From NCBI GenBank assembly GCA_009909085.1, contig JAAANX010000151.1, positions 1 to 63,346 on the forward strand: a DNA stretch of 63,346 nt. Direction: 5' to 3'. The position numbers were made by a program, and so were the translations under genes. The notes beneath the pieces are model-generated. The model made no database searches. It saw only the letters and a program-made list of their open reading frames with translations, and was not told the DNA's origin. The stretch's first letter is position 1, and every line of letters starts with the position of its first letter. Source of the DNA: Cyanobacteria bacterium GSL.Bin1 (GTDB lineage: Bacteria > Cyanobacteriota > Cyanobacteriia > Cyanobacteriales > Rubidibacteraceae). Below are positions 36,801 through 46,700 of the stretch, piece after piece.

Positions 36801-38181
36801 CTTCCATGCGCTATATGCCTCGGATACAGAAGTTTACTTCGAGCAATGGCAATGCAGGTTGCAAGGAAATCTCAATCGCGCGGCGTTTCAACAGGCTTGG
36901 CAGCGAGTCATCAACCGTCATCCCATTTTACGAACCTCTTTTCATTGGGAGCAATTAGACGATCCCGTACAGATTGTCCATCAACAGGTGGAACTGCCTT
37001 GGTTGGAACAAAACTGGCAACACTTATCGGCCTCGGAACAAACCAAGCAATTAACGACCTTTGAACAGCGCGATCGAGCGTTGGGCTTTAACCTCTCCCA
37101 AGCGCCGTTAATGCGGTTGAGTTTAATCCAGATGGCAGAGCAGAGTTATCAATTTATTTGGAGCCACCACCATTTACTCATTGATGGTTGGTCGTCCGCT
37201 GCTATTCTCAAGGAAGTCTTTGACTGTTATCAGGCATTTCGCCAGGGACGTGAACCCAGTTTAACCGCGGCTCCCCCCTATCGAACCTATATTCACTGGT
37301 TACAACAACAGGATTTTGCCGAGGCTCGCGCCTTTTGGCAAGAAAAATTGCGGGGCTTTACAGCACCGACTTCCCTGAACCGATTAACCGCAGGGAAATC
37401 GCGCCAGGGAGAAACCGTTGGCTCTCAAAAGCAGGAAGTCTCTCTTTCCCAACAACAGTTTCGCCATCTGCAATCCTTAGCTCAAACTGCCAAAATCACT
37501 TTAAATGCCATTTTTCAGGGTGCTTGGGCTCTCCTTCTCAGTCGCTATAGCGGTGATAGAGATGTGGTGTTTGGAACCACTGTTTCCGGTCGTCCCCCTG
37601 ATTTAGCTGGCTCAGATTCCATGATTGGGGTTTTTATCAACACCTTGCCCGTGCGAGCCTTTGTCTCTTCCCAAAACACGCTCCTGCCCTGGTTAAAACA
37701 ACTTCAGGAACAACAAGCAATCCTGAACCAATACCAGTGCAGCCCCCTTGCCGATATTCACCGTTGGAGCGATGTGCCTTTGGAAACCTCGCTGTTTGAA
37801 ACCATTCTTGTTTTCCAAAACTATCCCATTGACGAGTCCTTACTGGAACAAACCAACAATGACTTAACCTTTCACAATGTACGTTCCGTGACTCGAAATA
37901 ACTATCCGCTCACGTTAAGAGTTACCCCGTTAAACGGCATTCTATTACAAGCCATTTATGATAATAACCGCTTTGACGATCGCGCGATCGCGCAACTCTT
38001 ACAAGAATTAAAAACCCTCTTACAAATTATGCTCGACTCATCAGGATCTCAACTGGGAAAACTGCTCGAGCAATTAGAGGAAAAAGAAAAACAACAACAA
38101 GCTCAGCAACAACAAGCTCTGAAACAAAGCCGTCGCCAGAAATTGGGACAGATTGGGCGCCGCTCCATCAAAAACCGTTAA
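30850..38181 (+). CDS. NRPS: C-A(Ser)-N-methyltransferase-PCP-E-C
   Basis: This 2443-residue protein begins with a short helical docking segment (LSPEQRELLKRRLKQKG). Domains in order: C (about 45-480, HHIVSDG); A (about 500-960); an N-methyltransferase inserted in the A domain (about 965-1230, VLEIGCGTGLLLF near 1022); the A10 region NGKVDRNAL; PCP with Ser near 1449; E (about 1490-1930, HHLVVDGLSWRILLEDLQ, DISRTVGWFT); and a second C at the end (about 1960-2400, HHLLIDG) of the type that accepts D-residues. The A code is DVWHISLIDK, a serine code. The module should deliver D-N-methyl-Ser, an unusual combination. The last C domain has no A domain after it in this polypeptide and must work with the next NRPS (39224). 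Confidence 0.92.
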   Translation: MDISQRLANLSPEQRELLKRRLKQKGQSQGESSDKIPKRETDRALPLSFAQQRLWFLDRLEPDSPAYNLAAKVNIEGPLNVRAMEQTINAIIQRHEVWRTNFTANEQGQPRQIIASTRTIAIPLVDLGHLSPFQQEWEVSRLATQQAKTPFNLEQGPLLRATLLRLNPNKHIMVFTMHHIVSDGWSLGVLLQEVAGLYEAFCQRDSSPLPELPIQYADFAIWQRQQLQGGQLDAQLAYWKHQLANPPVLQLPTDYSRPPIQTFRGVREPVKIPQSLVDALSRFSQQQGVTLFMTLLAALKALLYRYTGQSDLIVGSPVAGRDRAELEKLIGFFVNMLVLRTDASGDPSFRAFLKRVQKVTLDAYSHQAVPFEKLVEELQPERELDRNPLYQVSLTLNNVPMPAPQLSELNLDLEEIDNQTTKLDLSLHLYPVADGLSGWFEYSTDLFHPDTIKRMVGHWQTLLQGIVDNPEQRLSALPLLTAAEEQQIREWNATQTDYPQQQCLHELVEAQVERTPDAIALVFENEQLTYRELNQRANQLAHHLQSLGVSLEQPVGICLKRSVDLVIALLGTLKAGGAYVPLDPDYPQQRLALMSADAQLTALVTQPSLQFLLPDYQGPILCLDASRETLAQEPVTNPCPQTTLEHLAYIIYTSGSTGTPKGVMNSHGGVSNRLLWMQERYGLTRNDRVLQKTPFSFDVSVWEFFWSLFTGACLVVAQPDEHKDPSYISQLIAQAEITTLHFVPSMLQMFLEVTDSQACRSLQRVICSGEALPLPLQQRFFQCLDAELHNLYGPTEAAIDVTAWQCRPQAKERIVPIGSPITNLEIYLLDDHFDLVPVGIPGEIYIGGAGLARGYVNRPELTAEKFIPHPFRQETRLYKTGDLGRYREDGMIEFLGRIDHQVKLRGLRLELGEVETLLAEHSTVKQSVVTVRNDEADHQHLVAYIVPEQQALAPSWQGEQVSQWESVFDKTYDQPSQQQDLTFNIAGWNSSYTDQPLPSMEMQEWVDQTVARILQSQPQQVLEIGCGTGLLLFRIVSHCRQYWGTDISATALNYIQQHLPKPQASQVHLEQRSADEFQGIENQAVDTVVLNSVVQYFPSIEYLVRVLERAVQVTQPGGNIFIGDVRSLPLLEAFHTAVQLYRAPRDLSSNQLQQRVQQRLAQEQELVIDPRFFRALQQYLPEIEQVRIQPKRGRYCNEMTQFRYDVTLQLSPTNQPSAPAITWLDWQEQSLTLNQIRDWLTQNKPERLGLKNVPNARIQTAIQQADLLNRETKPATVAQWQDVLPEGAGIDPETLWSLSDEFPYTVEIDWSRGEGTYDVLFQRETEAVALITAFPEEPIEPQSWSAYANNPLQGRLANQLVPQLRRYLQEQLPDYMVPSVITLLNELPLTANGKVDRNALPVPTFPPREQELTCPETALERTLATIWQEVLGLEQVGIHDNFFELGGDSLLSMQVVAKAKQAQLQLTPKQLFECQTIAELATTVTAATKTEDHSDQPITGSVPLTPIQHWFFEQEQPEPQHWNQAELLKLRTLIAPAILETAVQHLLVHHDALRLRFVSDPLGWQAVNDPPSNHSPFSHIDLSLLPATEQMSAMESVATQLQGSLDLGEGSLMRVALFELGAHQENRLLVIIHHLVVDGLSWRILLEDLQTACEQQLRGETIALPPKTASFKHWSEKLQDWVNRLSQQQEAEIWQQRLQDPRFRLPLDNPDGNNIAASTREITMTLTPEETQALLQEVPRIYHTEINDALLTALLHAIASWSGQSSIVVDLERHGRELPFAEMDISRTVGWFTALFPVCLTLHSAGDIGESLKAVKEQLRQIPNQGVSYGALRYLSKDAEIAQCLEDLSHSQILFNYLGQFDQNLAQLSLFELALENSGPPRHPQSQRSHLLEINSFVKGERLHVNWSYSTALHQASTIEGVAQRFKTSLRQLIEATQLVETSHYTPSDFPLINFKQKTLDTLLTTYPILEDIYPLSPIQEGILFHALYASDTEVYFEQWQCRLQGNLNRAAFQQAWQRVINRHPILRTSFHWEQLDDPVQIVHQQVELPWLEQNWQHLSASEQTKQLTTFEQRDRALGFNLSQAPLMRLSLIQMAEQSYQFIWSHHHLLIDGWSSAAILKEVFDCYQAFRQGREPSLTAAPPYRTYIHWLQQQDFAEARAFWQEKLRGFTAPTSLNRLTAGKSRQGETVGSQKQEVSLSQQQFRHLQSLAQTAKITLNAIFQGAWALLLSRYSGDRDVVFGTTVSGRPPDLAGSDSMIGVFINTLPVRAFVSSQNTLLPWLKQLQEQQAILNQYQCSPLADIHRWSDVPLETSLFETILVFQNYPIDESLLEQTNNDLTFHNVRSVTRNNYPLTLRVTPLNGILLQAIYDNNRFDDRAIAQLLQELKTLLQIMLDSSGSQLGKLLEQLEEKEKQQQAQQQQALKQSRRQKLGQIGRRSIKNR

Positions 38182-38201
38182 TCACAATTCCAGCAAATGC
38201 T

Positions 38202-39221
38202 ATGAACTTCAAATCAATTAAACGAAAAAAAGTTAATGTTTCCCAACAATCTCTGGTCAAAACCGAATTAATAGCATCAGGACAACAATTGCCATTAGTG
38301 ATCAAGCCCTCGGTGGAAGGGGTTAACTTGATTCATTGGACCAGCCATCATCGAGATTGGTTGGAAACGAAGTTGTTACAGCATGGCGGCATTCTGTTCC
38401 GCAACTTTGCCATCAATAACCCAGAGGATCTTGAGCAACTAACCCAAGCCATTTCCAGCGATTTGCTCAGTTATTCTTACCGCTCAACACCGCGTACCCA
38501 AGTTAAAGGCAAAATTTATACTTCAACGGAATATCCAGCAGATCGATCCATTCCTTTACACAATGAAATGTCTTATACCCGTAGCTGGCCGATGAAAATT
38601 TGGTTTGCCTGTCTGCAACCAGCGGCCGAAGGGGGAGAAACCCCAATTGCTGATAGCCGGAAAGTGTTTCAGAGACTCGATCCATCCTTAAGAGAGCGTT
38701 TTGCCCAACAAGGCATCATGTATCTCCGTAACTACAGCAAAGGACTGGATATCCCTTGGCAAGAGGTATTTCAAACCGATGATCCAGCAGCGGTGGAAGC
38801 CTATTGCCGGGAAGCAGGTATTGAATGGGAATGGATTGGCGACGAGCAACTGAGAACCCGACAAATTTGCCAAGCAACGGCCAGGCATCCTAAAACTGGG
38901 GAAGCCGTTTGGTTTAACCAAGCTCATCTATTTCATGTTTCCAGTTTAAGCCCAGAGGTACGCCAATATCTTCTGACTAACCTGGGAGAAGAAAATTTGC
39001 CGCGGAATACTTACTACGGAAATGCTTCGCCCATTGCAGAGACCGATTTGGACCAAATTCGAGACGTTTATGAACAAGAAACAATTGTGTTCTCTTGGCA
39101 AGCAGGGGATATATTAATGCTCGACAATATGCTAGCTGCTCACGGGCGCAAGCCGTTTTCGGGTTCGAGGCGAGTGGTGGTCAGTATGGCAGAGTCTTGT
39201 CAGCAAGGGGAGGCACGTTAA
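38202..39221 (+). CDS. SyrP-like TauD/TfdA-family Fe(II)/2-oxoglutarate aspartyl beta-hydroxylase
   Basis: This 339-residue protein carries STEYPADRSIPLHNEMSYTR, with H and E of the HxE iron site, then PAAEGGETPIADSRKV and the distal AHGRKPFSGSRR (His, and Arg for 2-oxoglutarate). This is the SyrP-type subgroup of TauD-like dioxygenases that hydroxylate the beta-carbon of carrier-bound aspartate, making beta-hydroxy-Asp, a Fe(III) ligand in many siderophores. It sits exactly between the C domain ending the previous NRPS and the interface-A(Asp) protein that follows (2-bp gap). Its first codons (MNFKSIKRKK) recur at the 3' end of the NRPS gene at 53223. Only one complete copy is present although two Asp modules exist. 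Confidence 0.93.
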   Translation: MNFKSIKRKKVNVSQQSLVKTELIASGQQLPLVIKPSVEGVNLIHWTSHHRDWLETKLLQHGGILFRNFAINNPEDLEQLTQAISSDLLSYSYRSTPRTQVKGKIYTSTEYPADRSIPLHNEMSYTRSWPMKIWFACLQPAAEGGETPIADSRKVFQRLDPSLRERFAQQGIMYLRNYSKGLDIPWQEVFQTDDPAAVEAYCREAGIEWEWIGDEQLRTRQICQATARHPKTGEAVWFNQAHLFHVSSLSPEVRQYLLTNLGEENLPRNTYYGNASPIAETDLDQIRDVYEQETIVFSWQAGDILMLDNMLAAHGRKPFSGSRRVVVSMAESCQQGEAR

Positions 39222-39223
39222 TC

Positions 39224-42200
39224 ATGACCAAAAAACCGGAGGGATTTCAACTCTCCCCCCAACAGCAGCGATTATGGCAACGACAGCAACAAGACTCAGC
39301 TTTTCCCTATCGCGTGATAGGGGAAGCACTTTTGGAGGGGGAGCTGGAACCCCAACGACTGGAAGTTGCCCTGACACAGGTCATTTCCCAACAGGAAATT
39401 CTGCGAACGTTTTTTGCCAATCTCCCGGAAATGGAAACGCCACTACAGGCAATCGCCGAAGACAATCAGTATCAGTTTCGCTATGATGACCTCTCGCAAT
39501 GGGAAGAAACGGTTCAGCAAGAGAAACGAGAGGCTTGGTTTGAGCAAGGGAAACAGCAACCCTTAGATCTGGAAACCGGTCAGGTGCTGGACGTTACCCT
39601 TCTGAAGCTAGCGCCCGAGCGCCATGTTTTGCTAGTGACTTTACCTGCGCTTTGCGGCGATGTGGTCACCCTCAAAAATTTCCTAGCGGAACTCAATCAA
39701 GCCTATGCCGGAATCGAACGAACCGAAGAACCCCTGCAATATGCCGACATTGCCGCTTGGCAGAATGACCTCTTTGAAAGTGAAGAGGGTGAAATCGGTC
39801 GCGGGTATTGGCGTCAGCAACCCTTAGCGTCTGGTTTAACCCTGAAACTTCCTTTCCAGTTGAAACTGAATACTGACAGCGCTTTTCAACCCAATATGGT
39901 CACTCACTCTCTTGGTGGTAGCGACCAGTTAGAAAGCATTGCCCAAGATTATCAAGTATCTGTGGAAACCTTACTCTTTGCCTGTTGGCAGGTATTGCTC
40001 TGGCGCTTAACCGGAGAAACGGAATTAATTGTGGGACGCCATTGTAACGGTCGCAATTATGAAGAACTGACCTCGGCATTGGGACCGTTTGCAAAGGTTC
40101 TTCCCATTCGCACGCAGTTGGATCCATCTTTGCCCCTGCGGGATCTCTGTCAGCAGATTGCCAGCACGGTTCAGGAAGTGGAAACTTGGCAGGAATCCTT
40201 TAATTGGCATGATATCATCGGCAATTCAGCACAGCTTCCGTTCTTGCCCCTTAGCTTCGAGTCCTTCTCCTCCTCAAAAACTGAGACGGCAACAGAATTA
40301 ACCTTCTGCCTACAGCGACAGTACTGTTGTCTGGATCGCTTTTACCTCAAGCTCAGTTGTCATTATCGCGGTGAACAACGTGTAACAGAATGGCACTACG
40401 ACCCGCAATGTTTTAACCCTGCTGATATTGAGCGCTTAGCAAGCCAATTTCAAACGCTGGCGGAGGCTGTTAGCCAACAGCCGGAACGACCGATTGGCGA
40501 GTTGCCCATTCTCTCTCAGCGCGATCGCGAGCAGATTTTAGTTAAATTTAACAATACAGCAAAAGAGTATCCCCCACCCCAATGTATTCACCATCATTTT
40601 GAAGTCCAAGCCCAGGAGCATCCCAACCGGATGGCCGCGGTTTCTGAAGCTGATAAACTAACTTATGCTGAGCTCAATACCCGTGCCAATCAACTGGCGC
40701 ATTATTTACAAACGTGCGGCGTCGCCCCAGATGTTCCGGTTGCCCTCTACGTAGAACGTTCTCTAGAGTTGCTGATTGGATTGTTAGGGATTTTCAAAGC
40801 TGGTGGGGCTTATGTTCCCATCGATTCGGGGTTGCCCCAGGAAGGATTGCGGTTTCGACTGCGCGATGCCAGTGCTCCTGTTATCTTAACTCAAGAATCC
40901 CTTGTCCGGGATCTGCCTGCGTTGGAAGCACAAGTGCTTTGCCTGGATCAGGATTGGGAAACCATTGCCGCGACACCGACACACCCCCCAAGTTCCTCGG
41001 TGACGCCCAAGAATTTGGCTTATCTTCTCTATACCTCGGGCTCAAGCGGTCAGCCGAAAGGTGTTGCTGTTGAACATCAGCAACTGGATAATTACCTAAA
41101 CGCGATCGCGGAACGGCTTGACCTGCAATCGGAACGGCATTTTGCTTTGGTTTCCACCTTTGCGGCGGATTTGAGCAATACCGCGATTTTCCCTGCCCTT
41201 TGCAGCGGCGGATGCTTGCATATTCTTCCCCGGGAGCAAGCCTCTAATCCCGCTGCCTTGGCAACCTATGGGGCTGAGCATCCCATTGATTGCCTCAAAA
41301 TTGTGCCGTCCCATTTGAAAGCCCTGTTAGCTTCTCCTGATTTCCATCACTTTCTACCCCGGAAACGCCTGATTTTAGGCGGGGAAGCCGTTGATCCCCA
41401 ACTGGTGGCACAAGTGCAGGAACAGGTTCCCGAGTGCCAAATTTTCAACCATTATGGCCCCACCGAAACCACTGTCGGTGTCGTGGCGGGTCATCTGGTT
41501 GGTCAGGAAACAACCAATATGTCGCCCTTGGGGCATCCCCTCGGCAATACGCAAGTTTATTTGCTTGATGCTGACCTCCATCCCGTACCCATTGGTGTTC
41601 CCGGTGAACTGTATGTAGGCGGAGCGCAAGTGACCCGCGGTTATTGGCACCGACCGGAACTAACAGCAGAATGCTTTATTCCCGACCCATTCAGCACGAC
41701 TGCTGGTTCTCGACTCTACCGAACCGGGGATTGGGGATACTACTTATCTGATGGCACGATTCAATTTATAGGACGGCGCGATCGCCAAATCAAATTGCGC
41801 GGGTTTCGATTGGAATTGGGAGAAATTGAGGCTGTTCTTCAACAAGAACCAACGGTGCAAACTGTTGCGGTAAAGGTTTGGGAGAGCCAGGAGGGACAAT
41901 CACAGGTGATTGCTTATGTGGTTTTACAGGGGAATGAATCAGTCGATGAAGATGCTTTGCGCCATTTCCTACATCAGCGACTTCCGGATTATATGATTCC
42001 CACTTCCTTTGTTCCCCTCAAGGCGCTCCCCCTTACAGCCAACGGCAAAATCGATTACCAAGGGTTACCTGATCCTGCTGAGACAGCAACTCGTCTGCAA
42101 AAAGACAATACGCCGCCGCGAAATTCAGTTGAACAGCATCTGGTTGACATTTGGCGTCAAGTGCTGGGATTAGACCAGGTGGGCATTCATGACAATTTCT

Positions 42201-43792
42201 TTGCTCTGGGTGGGGATTCCATTCTGAGTATTCGCGCGATCGCGAAAGCCAGTCAAGTGGGATTGAAACTGACCCCGCGTCAATTGTTCCAGTATCAAAC
42301 CATTGCTCAGTTGGCAACTGTGGTTGAGGTCACGACCGATTCTCAGGCTCAGCAGGGTCTTGTCACTGGGTCGTTGCCTCTGACTCCTGTTCAGCAGTGG
42401 TTCTTTGAGCAACATTTATCGGAACCTCACCATTGGAATCAGGCCGTGCTGCTAGAAGCACAGCAACCGCTCAATTTTAGTTTCATCCAGAGCGCGATCG
42501 CGCATTTGCTGGAACATCACGATGGGTTGCGGTTACGATTTGAACCCACAGCAGAAGGGTGGAAACAATTTAATGCTGGCGTAGCGGACACATTGCCCTG
42601 TTTGCAAATCGACCTATCAGCGTTCTCCTCAGACCAACAAAATAGCGCGATCGCGACGACGGCCACTGAACTTCACCGGAGTCTCAACCTTTCGGAAGGT
42701 CCCCTATTGCGGGTTGCCCAATTTAATTTGGGACCAGAAAAGCGCGATCGGCTACTGATCACCATTCATCACCTTGCCGTCGATGGCGTATCTTGGCGGA
42801 TTTTACTAGAAGACTTACAAACCGTTTACCAACAGCTGAGCGATGGAAAAACCGTCGAACTTCCCCCGAAAACAACTGCCTTTAAGGATTGGTCGGAACA
42901 ATTAAAAGCTCATGCCCAATCCGTAACCTGTCAACAAGAATTGGATTATTGGCTGACAACCTTGGGCAATCCCATTTCCAGCTTACCGATTGATCATGAC
43001 AAGGGTGCCAATACATTTGCCTCAGCGGATACTGTTTCCGCAACCCTTTCCGTCGAAGAAACCCAAACCTTGCTACAGGAAATTCCAACAAGCTATCGCA
43101 CGCAAATTGATGAGATTTTATTAACCGCCTTCGTTCAAAGTTTACTTCGTTGGACAGGCTCATCGGTACTACTCCTAGATTTAGAAGGACACGGGCGAGA
43201 AACCTTCTCTGAGGCGTTAGATATTTCTCGAACCGTCGGTTGGTTTACGACCATTTTTCCCGTCCAACTGGCAATAGACCCCCAATCTTCGGTCATGGAA
43301 GCCCTAAAAACAATTAAGGAGCAACTGCGCCAAATCCCGCAACAAGGTATGGGATATGGGTTACTGCACTATCTCAACGATAATTCTGTCATTCGCCAGC
43401 AACTGCAAGCACTGCCCCAGGCAGAGATGCGATTGAATTACTTGGGTCAGTTTGACCCCGCTTTGAGTGATTCTTCTCTATTCACACTCGCCCCAGAAGC
43501 CAGCGGACAAGCCCGTAGTCCCATTGCCCAACGCCCTTACTTACTCGATATTACCGGTTGGGTGGCACAACAACAGTTGCAACTGGATTGGACTTATAGC
43601 AGAGCCGTTCATGACAGGCGAACAATTGAACAATTGGCAGATCAGTTTTTAAAAGTCCTGCGATCGCTGATTGCTGAGAGCAAATCCGGACAAGGCGGTG
43701 CTGACACCCCCTCTGATTTTCCGAAAGCCAACCTTAATCAAGCTGATTTGGATAAATTGCTCACTCGTATGACAAATGGAGGAAATGCTTAA
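39224..43792 (+). CDS. NRPS: interface domain-A(Asp)-PCP-E
   Basis: The frame is open from 39095, but ATG 39224 with AGGGGAGG 11 bp upstream is the true start (1522 residues). The first about 430 residues look like a condensation domain without HHxxxDG (LVTLPALCGDVVTL at that place). This fits the interface domains that recruit standalone aspartyl beta-hydroxylases. The A domain (about 455-960) has code DLTKIGHVGK, a standard Asp code. The PCP has Ser near 998 (GGDSILSI), and the E domain (about 1050-1490) has HHLAVDGVSWRILLEDLQ and DISRTVGWFT. The module should make D-beta-hydroxy-Asp, with bond formation by the C domain ending the previous NRPS. The stop overlaps the next gene by one base. 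Confidence 0.92.
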   Translation: MTKKPEGFQLSPQQQRLWQRQQQDSAFPYRVIGEALLEGELEPQRLEVALTQVISQQEILRTFFANLPEMETPLQAIAEDNQYQFRYDDLSQWEETVQQEKREAWFEQGKQQPLDLETGQVLDVTLLKLAPERHVLLVTLPALCGDVVTLKNFLAELNQAYAGIERTEEPLQYADIAAWQNDLFESEEGEIGRGYWRQQPLASGLTLKLPFQLKLNTDSAFQPNMVTHSLGGSDQLESIAQDYQVSVETLLFACWQVLLWRLTGETELIVGRHCNGRNYEELTSALGPFAKVLPIRTQLDPSLPLRDLCQQIASTVQEVETWQESFNWHDIIGNSAQLPFLPLSFESFSSSKTETATELTFCLQRQYCCLDRFYLKLSCHYRGEQRVTEWHYDPQCFNPADIERLASQFQTLAEAVSQQPERPIGELPILSQRDREQILVKFNNTAKEYPPPQCIHHHFEVQAQEHPNRMAAVSEADKLTYAELNTRANQLAHYLQTCGVAPDVPVALYVERSLELLIGLLGIFKAGGAYVPIDSGLPQEGLRFRLRDASAPVILTQESLVRDLPALEAQVLCLDQDWETIAATPTHPPSSSVTPKNLAYLLYTSGSSGQPKGVAVEHQQLDNYLNAIAERLDLQSERHFALVSTFAADLSNTAIFPALCSGGCLHILPREQASNPAALATYGAEHPIDCLKIVPSHLKALLASPDFHHFLPRKRLILGGEAVDPQLVAQVQEQVPECQIFNHYGPTETTVGVVAGHLVGQETTNMSPLGHPLGNTQVYLLDADLHPVPIGVPGELYVGGAQVTRGYWHRPELTAECFIPDPFSTTAGSRLYRTGDWGYYLSDGTIQFIGRRDRQIKLRGFRLELGEIEAVLQQEPTVQTVAVKVWESQEGQSQVIAYVVLQGNESVDEDALRHFLHQRLPDYMIPTSFVPLKALPLTANGKIDYQGLPDPAETATRLQKDNTPPRNSVEQHLVDIWRQVLGLDQVGIHDNFFALGGDSILSIRAIAKASQVGLKLTPRQLFQYQTIAQLATVVEVTTDSQAQQGLVTGSLPLTPVQQWFFEQHLSEPHHWNQAVLLEAQQPLNFSFIQSAIAHLLEHHDGLRLRFEPTAEGWKQFNAGVADTLPCLQIDLSAFSSDQQNSAIATTATELHRSLNLSEGPLLRVAQFNLGPEKRDRLLITIHHLAVDGVSWRILLEDLQTVYQQLSDGKTVELPPKTTAFKDWSEQLKAHAQSVTCQQELDYWLTTLGNPISSLPIDHDKGANTFASADTVSATLSVEETQTLLQEIPTSYRTQIDEILLTAFVQSLLRWTGSSVLLLDLEGHGRETFSEALDISRTVGWFTTIFPVQLAIDPQSSVMEALKTIKEQLRQIPQQGMGYGLLHYLNDNSVIRQQLQALPQAEMRLNYLGQFDPALSDSSLFTLAPEASGQARSPIAQRPYLLDITGWVAQQQLQLDWTYSRAVHDRRTIEQLADQFLKVLRSLIAESKSGQGGADTPSDFPKANLNQADLDKLLTRMTNGGNA

Positions 43793-46700
43793 TGGATACA
43801 GCCAATATTGAAGATATTTATGAACTCTCACCAACCCAGCAAGGCATCTTGTTTCATAGCCTCTATGCTCCGCAAACTGGTGTTTATGTCGGACAACTCA
43901 CTTGCTGTCTCCAAGGAGAATTAGACCTAGTTGCCTTAGAAAAAGCCTGGCAGTTTGTCGTTGATCAGCATCCAATTTTACGGACAGCGTTTCAATGGGA
44001 AGGACTCGATAAGCCCTTACAGATTGTGTATCGACAAGTTCAGGTGTCGATTGAATACCAAGATTGGCGATCACTGAATAACCAAAAACTAGAGACTTAC
44101 TTAGCACAAGAGCGTCAACGAGATTTTGATCTGGCAACAGCCCCCTTAATGCGTTTGACTCTGATTCAGTTATCGGAACAACAGTATCAATTTGTTTGGA
44201 ACAAGCACCATCTTCTTTTGGATGGCTGGTCTAAAACTTTAGTGTTAAAGCAAGTCCTAGAAGCCTATGAAGCCTTTGCTCTGAATCAAATGCTTCCCCA
44301 TATCACAGCTCCTCCTTATAGCGATTATATTGGGTGGTTGCAACAACAAGATCTCTCATTAGCCGAGGCATTTTGGCGACAAACCCTTGCCGGATTGACG
44401 GCTCCCACCCCTTTAGAGATTGACCGTAACCTAACCTCGCCCACCCATCATACGCAACAGGAACACAGTCTGACACTATCTCCATCAACAACCACAGCTT
44501 TACAATCGCTAGCTCGCCATCATCAATTGACCCTTAACACAATCATTCAAGGAGCTTGGGCAATCTTGCTCAGTCGTTACAGTGGTGAAAACGAGGTCGT
44601 GTTTGGGGCAACGGGTTCCGGGCGTCCCGCTTCTCTTCCGAGGTCTGAATCCATGGTCGGACTTTTTATCAATACCTTACCGGCTCGGGTACAAGTCCCA
44701 GAAGCCGACTCTCTGATCCCTTGGCTACAGCAACTGCAAGAACAACAAGCCCAAGCCCGACAGTATGACTACACACCGCTTGTACAAATCCAAGAATGGA
44801 GCGATGTTCCCTCTGATCTTCCGCTATTTGAAAGCATTTTAGTCTTTGAAAATTATCCGGTTGATTCTAGCCTCCAACAACTCAATCACTCTTTGGCAGT
44901 AAAAGACGTACAAACATCTGAAAAGACAAACTATCCCCTAACGGCTCTCGTCATTCCTGATTCTGAACTAACCATTACCATTGCTTATGATAGCCAGCGC
45001 TTTCCTCAAGACGCGATCGCGCGTTTGTGTGGTCATCTGGAAACTTTATTAGAAGGGATGGTTGCCAATCCTCAACAACAACTTGCGGAATTGCCCCTTT
45101 TAACTGCAGAAGAACGGCATCAGATGTTAGTCACTTGGAATGACACGCAAGCCGACTCCCGAGATCAGTGCCTTCACGAATTAGTAGAAGCACAAGTCAA
45201 GCGTACTCCCGACGCGATCGCGGTCGCCTTTGAAAACGAACAACTCAGGTATCGAGAACTTAATCAGCGGGCGAATCAGCTTGCCCATTATCTACAAAGC
45301 CTCGGAGTGAAACCAGACACGCTAGTGGGTCTTTATATGGAGCGATCGCTGGAAATGGTAATTGGATTATTGGGAATCCTTAAAGCCGGTGGCGCTTACC
45401 TTCCCCTAGACCCTAATTATCCCCAAAAGCGTATTTCCTTTATGCTGAGAGATGCTGAAATGCCTATTATCTTGACTCAACAGTACTTAAAATGTCAGCT
45501 TCCAGAACATGACGCCAAACTCATCGCTCTCGATCAAGACTGGAACATCATTTCTCAGCAATCATCAAACCATCTCGATCAAAAACTTAATCTCGATAAC
45601 CTAGCCTACATCATTTACACCTCTGGTTCTACGGGTCAACCGAAAGGCGTTCAAATTGCCCATCGTGCCTTGATGAATTTCCTAAGCGCGATGGAGCAAA
45701 AACTGAACTTCACCACTGAAGATACATTTATTGCCTTAACTCCCCTCTCATTTGATATTGCTGGGTTAGAAGTATTTTTACCGCTAACCCTTGGAGGAAA
45801 GACAGTCATAATTGCGCGGGAAGTAGCAAGGGATGGTCAGCAACTCTCGCTTCAGTTAGATCGAGCAGAACCCTCAATTATGCAAGCGACTCCTGCGAGT
45901 TGGCAACTATTACTCCAAGCAGGTTGGCAAGGAAGCCAGTCACTGAAACTCCTGTGTGGTGGGGAAGCCTTGTCCCCCAATTTAGCCCAAACGCTTCTGG
46001 CTAGAGGGAATCAGTTGTGGAATCTTTACGGTCCCACAGAAACCACAATTTGGTCAACAGCCCAACCGATTCAACTGGAAGATAATTCGATTTCAATTGG
46101 ATCTGGGATTCTCAATACAGAAGTTTACGTGCTAGACCGTCAGTTTCAACCAACGCCAATTGGTGTTCCGGGTGAGCTTTATCTGGGTGGAACAGGTTTG
46201 AGTCGCGGTTATCTTAAGCGCTCAGAACTGACAGCGGAAAGATTTGTTCCTCACCCCTACACTCAACAGCCAGGAAAGCGACTGTATCGCACCGGAGACT
46301 TAGTACGTTATTGCAGTGACGGTAGTTTGGAATATCTAGGACGAATTGATAACCAGGTCAAAATTCGTGGTTTTCGCATTGAGTTAGAAGAAATTGAGGC
46401 AATTCTCAGCCAACATTCTGCGTTAGAGCAAGCTGTTGTTTTAGCCCCCCTAGATCGCCAAGGGAATCCACAGTTAGTCGGCTATCTGATTGCTAATGAT
46501 GAGCACAGGTTAAGCCATGATGACGTTTCTTGCTATCTTCAATCACGACTGCCTGCCTATATGATTCCCAGTCAGTTTGTCTTTTTACAGAGCTTTCCCC
46601 TCACTCCCAACGGCAAAATTGATCGCAAGGCTTTACCGGAACCCAATATCAGCGCTGAAACTGAGGAAACCAGAGTGATGCCTCGTACTGCCACCGAAAA

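Noticed and set aside
38101-38130. CAACAACAAGCTCAGCAACAACAAGC stretch as a functional repeat
   Set aside because: It encodes a Gln-rich linker at the NRPS C-terminus and is most simply low-complexity coding sequence.
39095-39223. N-terminal extension of the NRPS from 39095
   Set aside because: These 43 codons overlap the hydroxylase gene in another frame; ATG 39224 has a strong Shine-Dalgarno and begins the conserved domain.
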